From contig NZ_JASKUT010000001.1 in the NCBI RefSeq assembly GCF_030167925.1, forward strand, positions 186,001 through 250,000: DNA of 64,000 nucleotides, in the 5' to 3' direction. The notes under the pieces were generated by a model. It saw nothing but the letters and a program-made list of their open reading frames with translations, was not told the origin of the DNA and made no database searches. The stretch comes from Paenibacillus silviterrae (lineage in GTDB: Bacteria > Bacillota > Bacilli > Paenibacillales > NBRC-103111). How positions within the stretch are numbered: the first letter of the stretch is position 1; every line of letters starts with the position of its first letter. The position numbers were made by a program, and so were the translations under genes. This document shows positions 63,445 to 64,000 of this stretch, in pieces.

Positions 63445-64000
63445 TTGCCAAAAATATTAGTGGTTGATGATGATGCTCATATTCGAGAACTAGTTCGTTT
63501 ATATCTAGAAGACGAGGGATATGAAATAATTGAAAAATCAAATGGAGAGGATGCTTGGGAATATGCAGAGAACCATCCCATTGACCTGGTGATATTAGAC
63601 ATCATGATGCCTAGAATGGATGGCTGGACCCTGTGTACTAACCTTCGGGAGTATTTTGATGTTCCATTACTTATAATCACTGCTAAGGCGGAGGCACATG
63701 ATCGAATAATGGGATTTAAACTTGGGACGGATGACTATTTAACAAAGCCTTTCGATCCTATTGAGCTTGTTTTAAGGGTGAAGGCTCTGTTAAAACGATA
63801 TCTTATTTCTAGTACAAGTTTAATTCAGCTCGGAAGTATTGTGCTAGATCGTAAGTCTTATCAGATTACTTATCAAGATGGCAAGGCCGCTTCCATCCCC
63901 ATGAAAGAATTTGAGTTGCTTTACAAGTTGGGAAGTCATCCAGGACAAGTTTTTACGCGAGAAAGCTTAATAGAGCAAATATGGGGTATTGACTTTGAAG
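63445..64000 (+). CDS. OmpR-family response regulator, truncated by window end
   Basis: The frame is open to the right edge (about 185 residues). TTG start at 63445 with AGGCAGGA upstream gives PKILVVDDDAHIRELVRLYL; phospho-Asp in LVILDIMMPRMDGW, lysine in YLTKPFDPIELVLRV, then the DNA-binding domain IPMKEFELLYKLGSHPGQVF up to IEQIWG. A partner kinase probably follows outside the window. AT-rich like its neighbours. Confidence 0.9.
   Translation, partial: MPKILVVDDDAHIRELVRLYLEDEGYEIIEKSNGEDAWEYAENHPIDLVILDIMMPRMDGWTLCTNLREYFDVPLLIITAKAEAHDRIMGFKLGTDDYLTKPFDPIELVLRVKALLKRYLISSTSLIQLGSIVLDRKSYQITYQDGKAASIPMKEFELLYKLGSHPGQVFTRESLIEQIWGIDFE

Overview
The window looks like chromosome of an endospore-forming Firmicute, most likely a Paenibacillaceae (Paenibacillus-like) species. 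The reasons are moderate GC, frequent GTG and TTG starts behind strong GGAGG-type ribosome sites, an alanyl T-box leader, a sporulation sigma factor (SigK), a sporulenol-synthase-sized terpene cyclase, and the Bacillus-type neighbourhood rarA / cymR / cysteine desulfurase / mnmA / PRC-barrel / AI-2E permease / alaS / ireB / ruvX / yrzB / mltG / two U32 proteins. Annotation is from reading the sequence only; no database search was run.

Layout. 0-17.6 kb is the conserved housekeeping block: rarA end, CorC-like transporter, mnmA (inverted), cymR, cysteine desulfurase, PRC-barrel, AI-2E and ArsB/NhaD permeases, T-box-alaS, ireB-ruvX-two DUF1292 genes-mltG and the tRNA hydroxylation pair. 17.6-34.7 kb is accessory or lineage-specific: terpene cyclase, chemoreceptor, class B PBP, a KinB-like kinase, a GH114-like protein, a Tat-exported phosphoesterase, CorA, YitT, an HTH/ClpP operon, a DUF2157/GDYXXLXY pair, LipL and an esterase. 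35-39.8 kb is the complete pyruvate dehydrogenase operon. 40-43 kb is a VanRS-like two-component pair. 43-47.9 kb holds small genes of unknown role, one of them under apparent LexA control. 47.9-55.2 kb is a signalling island: a histidine-kinase-like protein without a recognisable ATPase domain, then SiaB, SiaC and SiaA homologues, facing an operon of a 7TMR-DISM kinase and two paralogous response regulators. 55.4-60 kb has a Pit/CysP permease, a tandem aldolase-fold protein, an acyltransferase and an uninterrupted sigK. After sigK (about 60.05 kb to the end) the DNA becomes clearly AT-rich and carries an unrecognised 306-residue protein, a lipoprotein multicopper oxidase and the start of a response regulator, which looks like acquired DNA.

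The most notable non-coding signals are: (1) a probable 87-nt Fur-controlled small RNA on the minus strand upstream of alaS, with a clean promoter, two Fur boxes and a terminator; (2) two LexA-type boxes on the promoter of a 99-residue unknown protein; (3) two sigma-H promoters of identical architecture, in front of the KinB-like kinase and in front of ireB, each with a Spo0A-type box inside; (4) a sigma-K-like promoter before sigK; (5) a 132-bp imperfect palindrome after the cysteine desulfurase gene.
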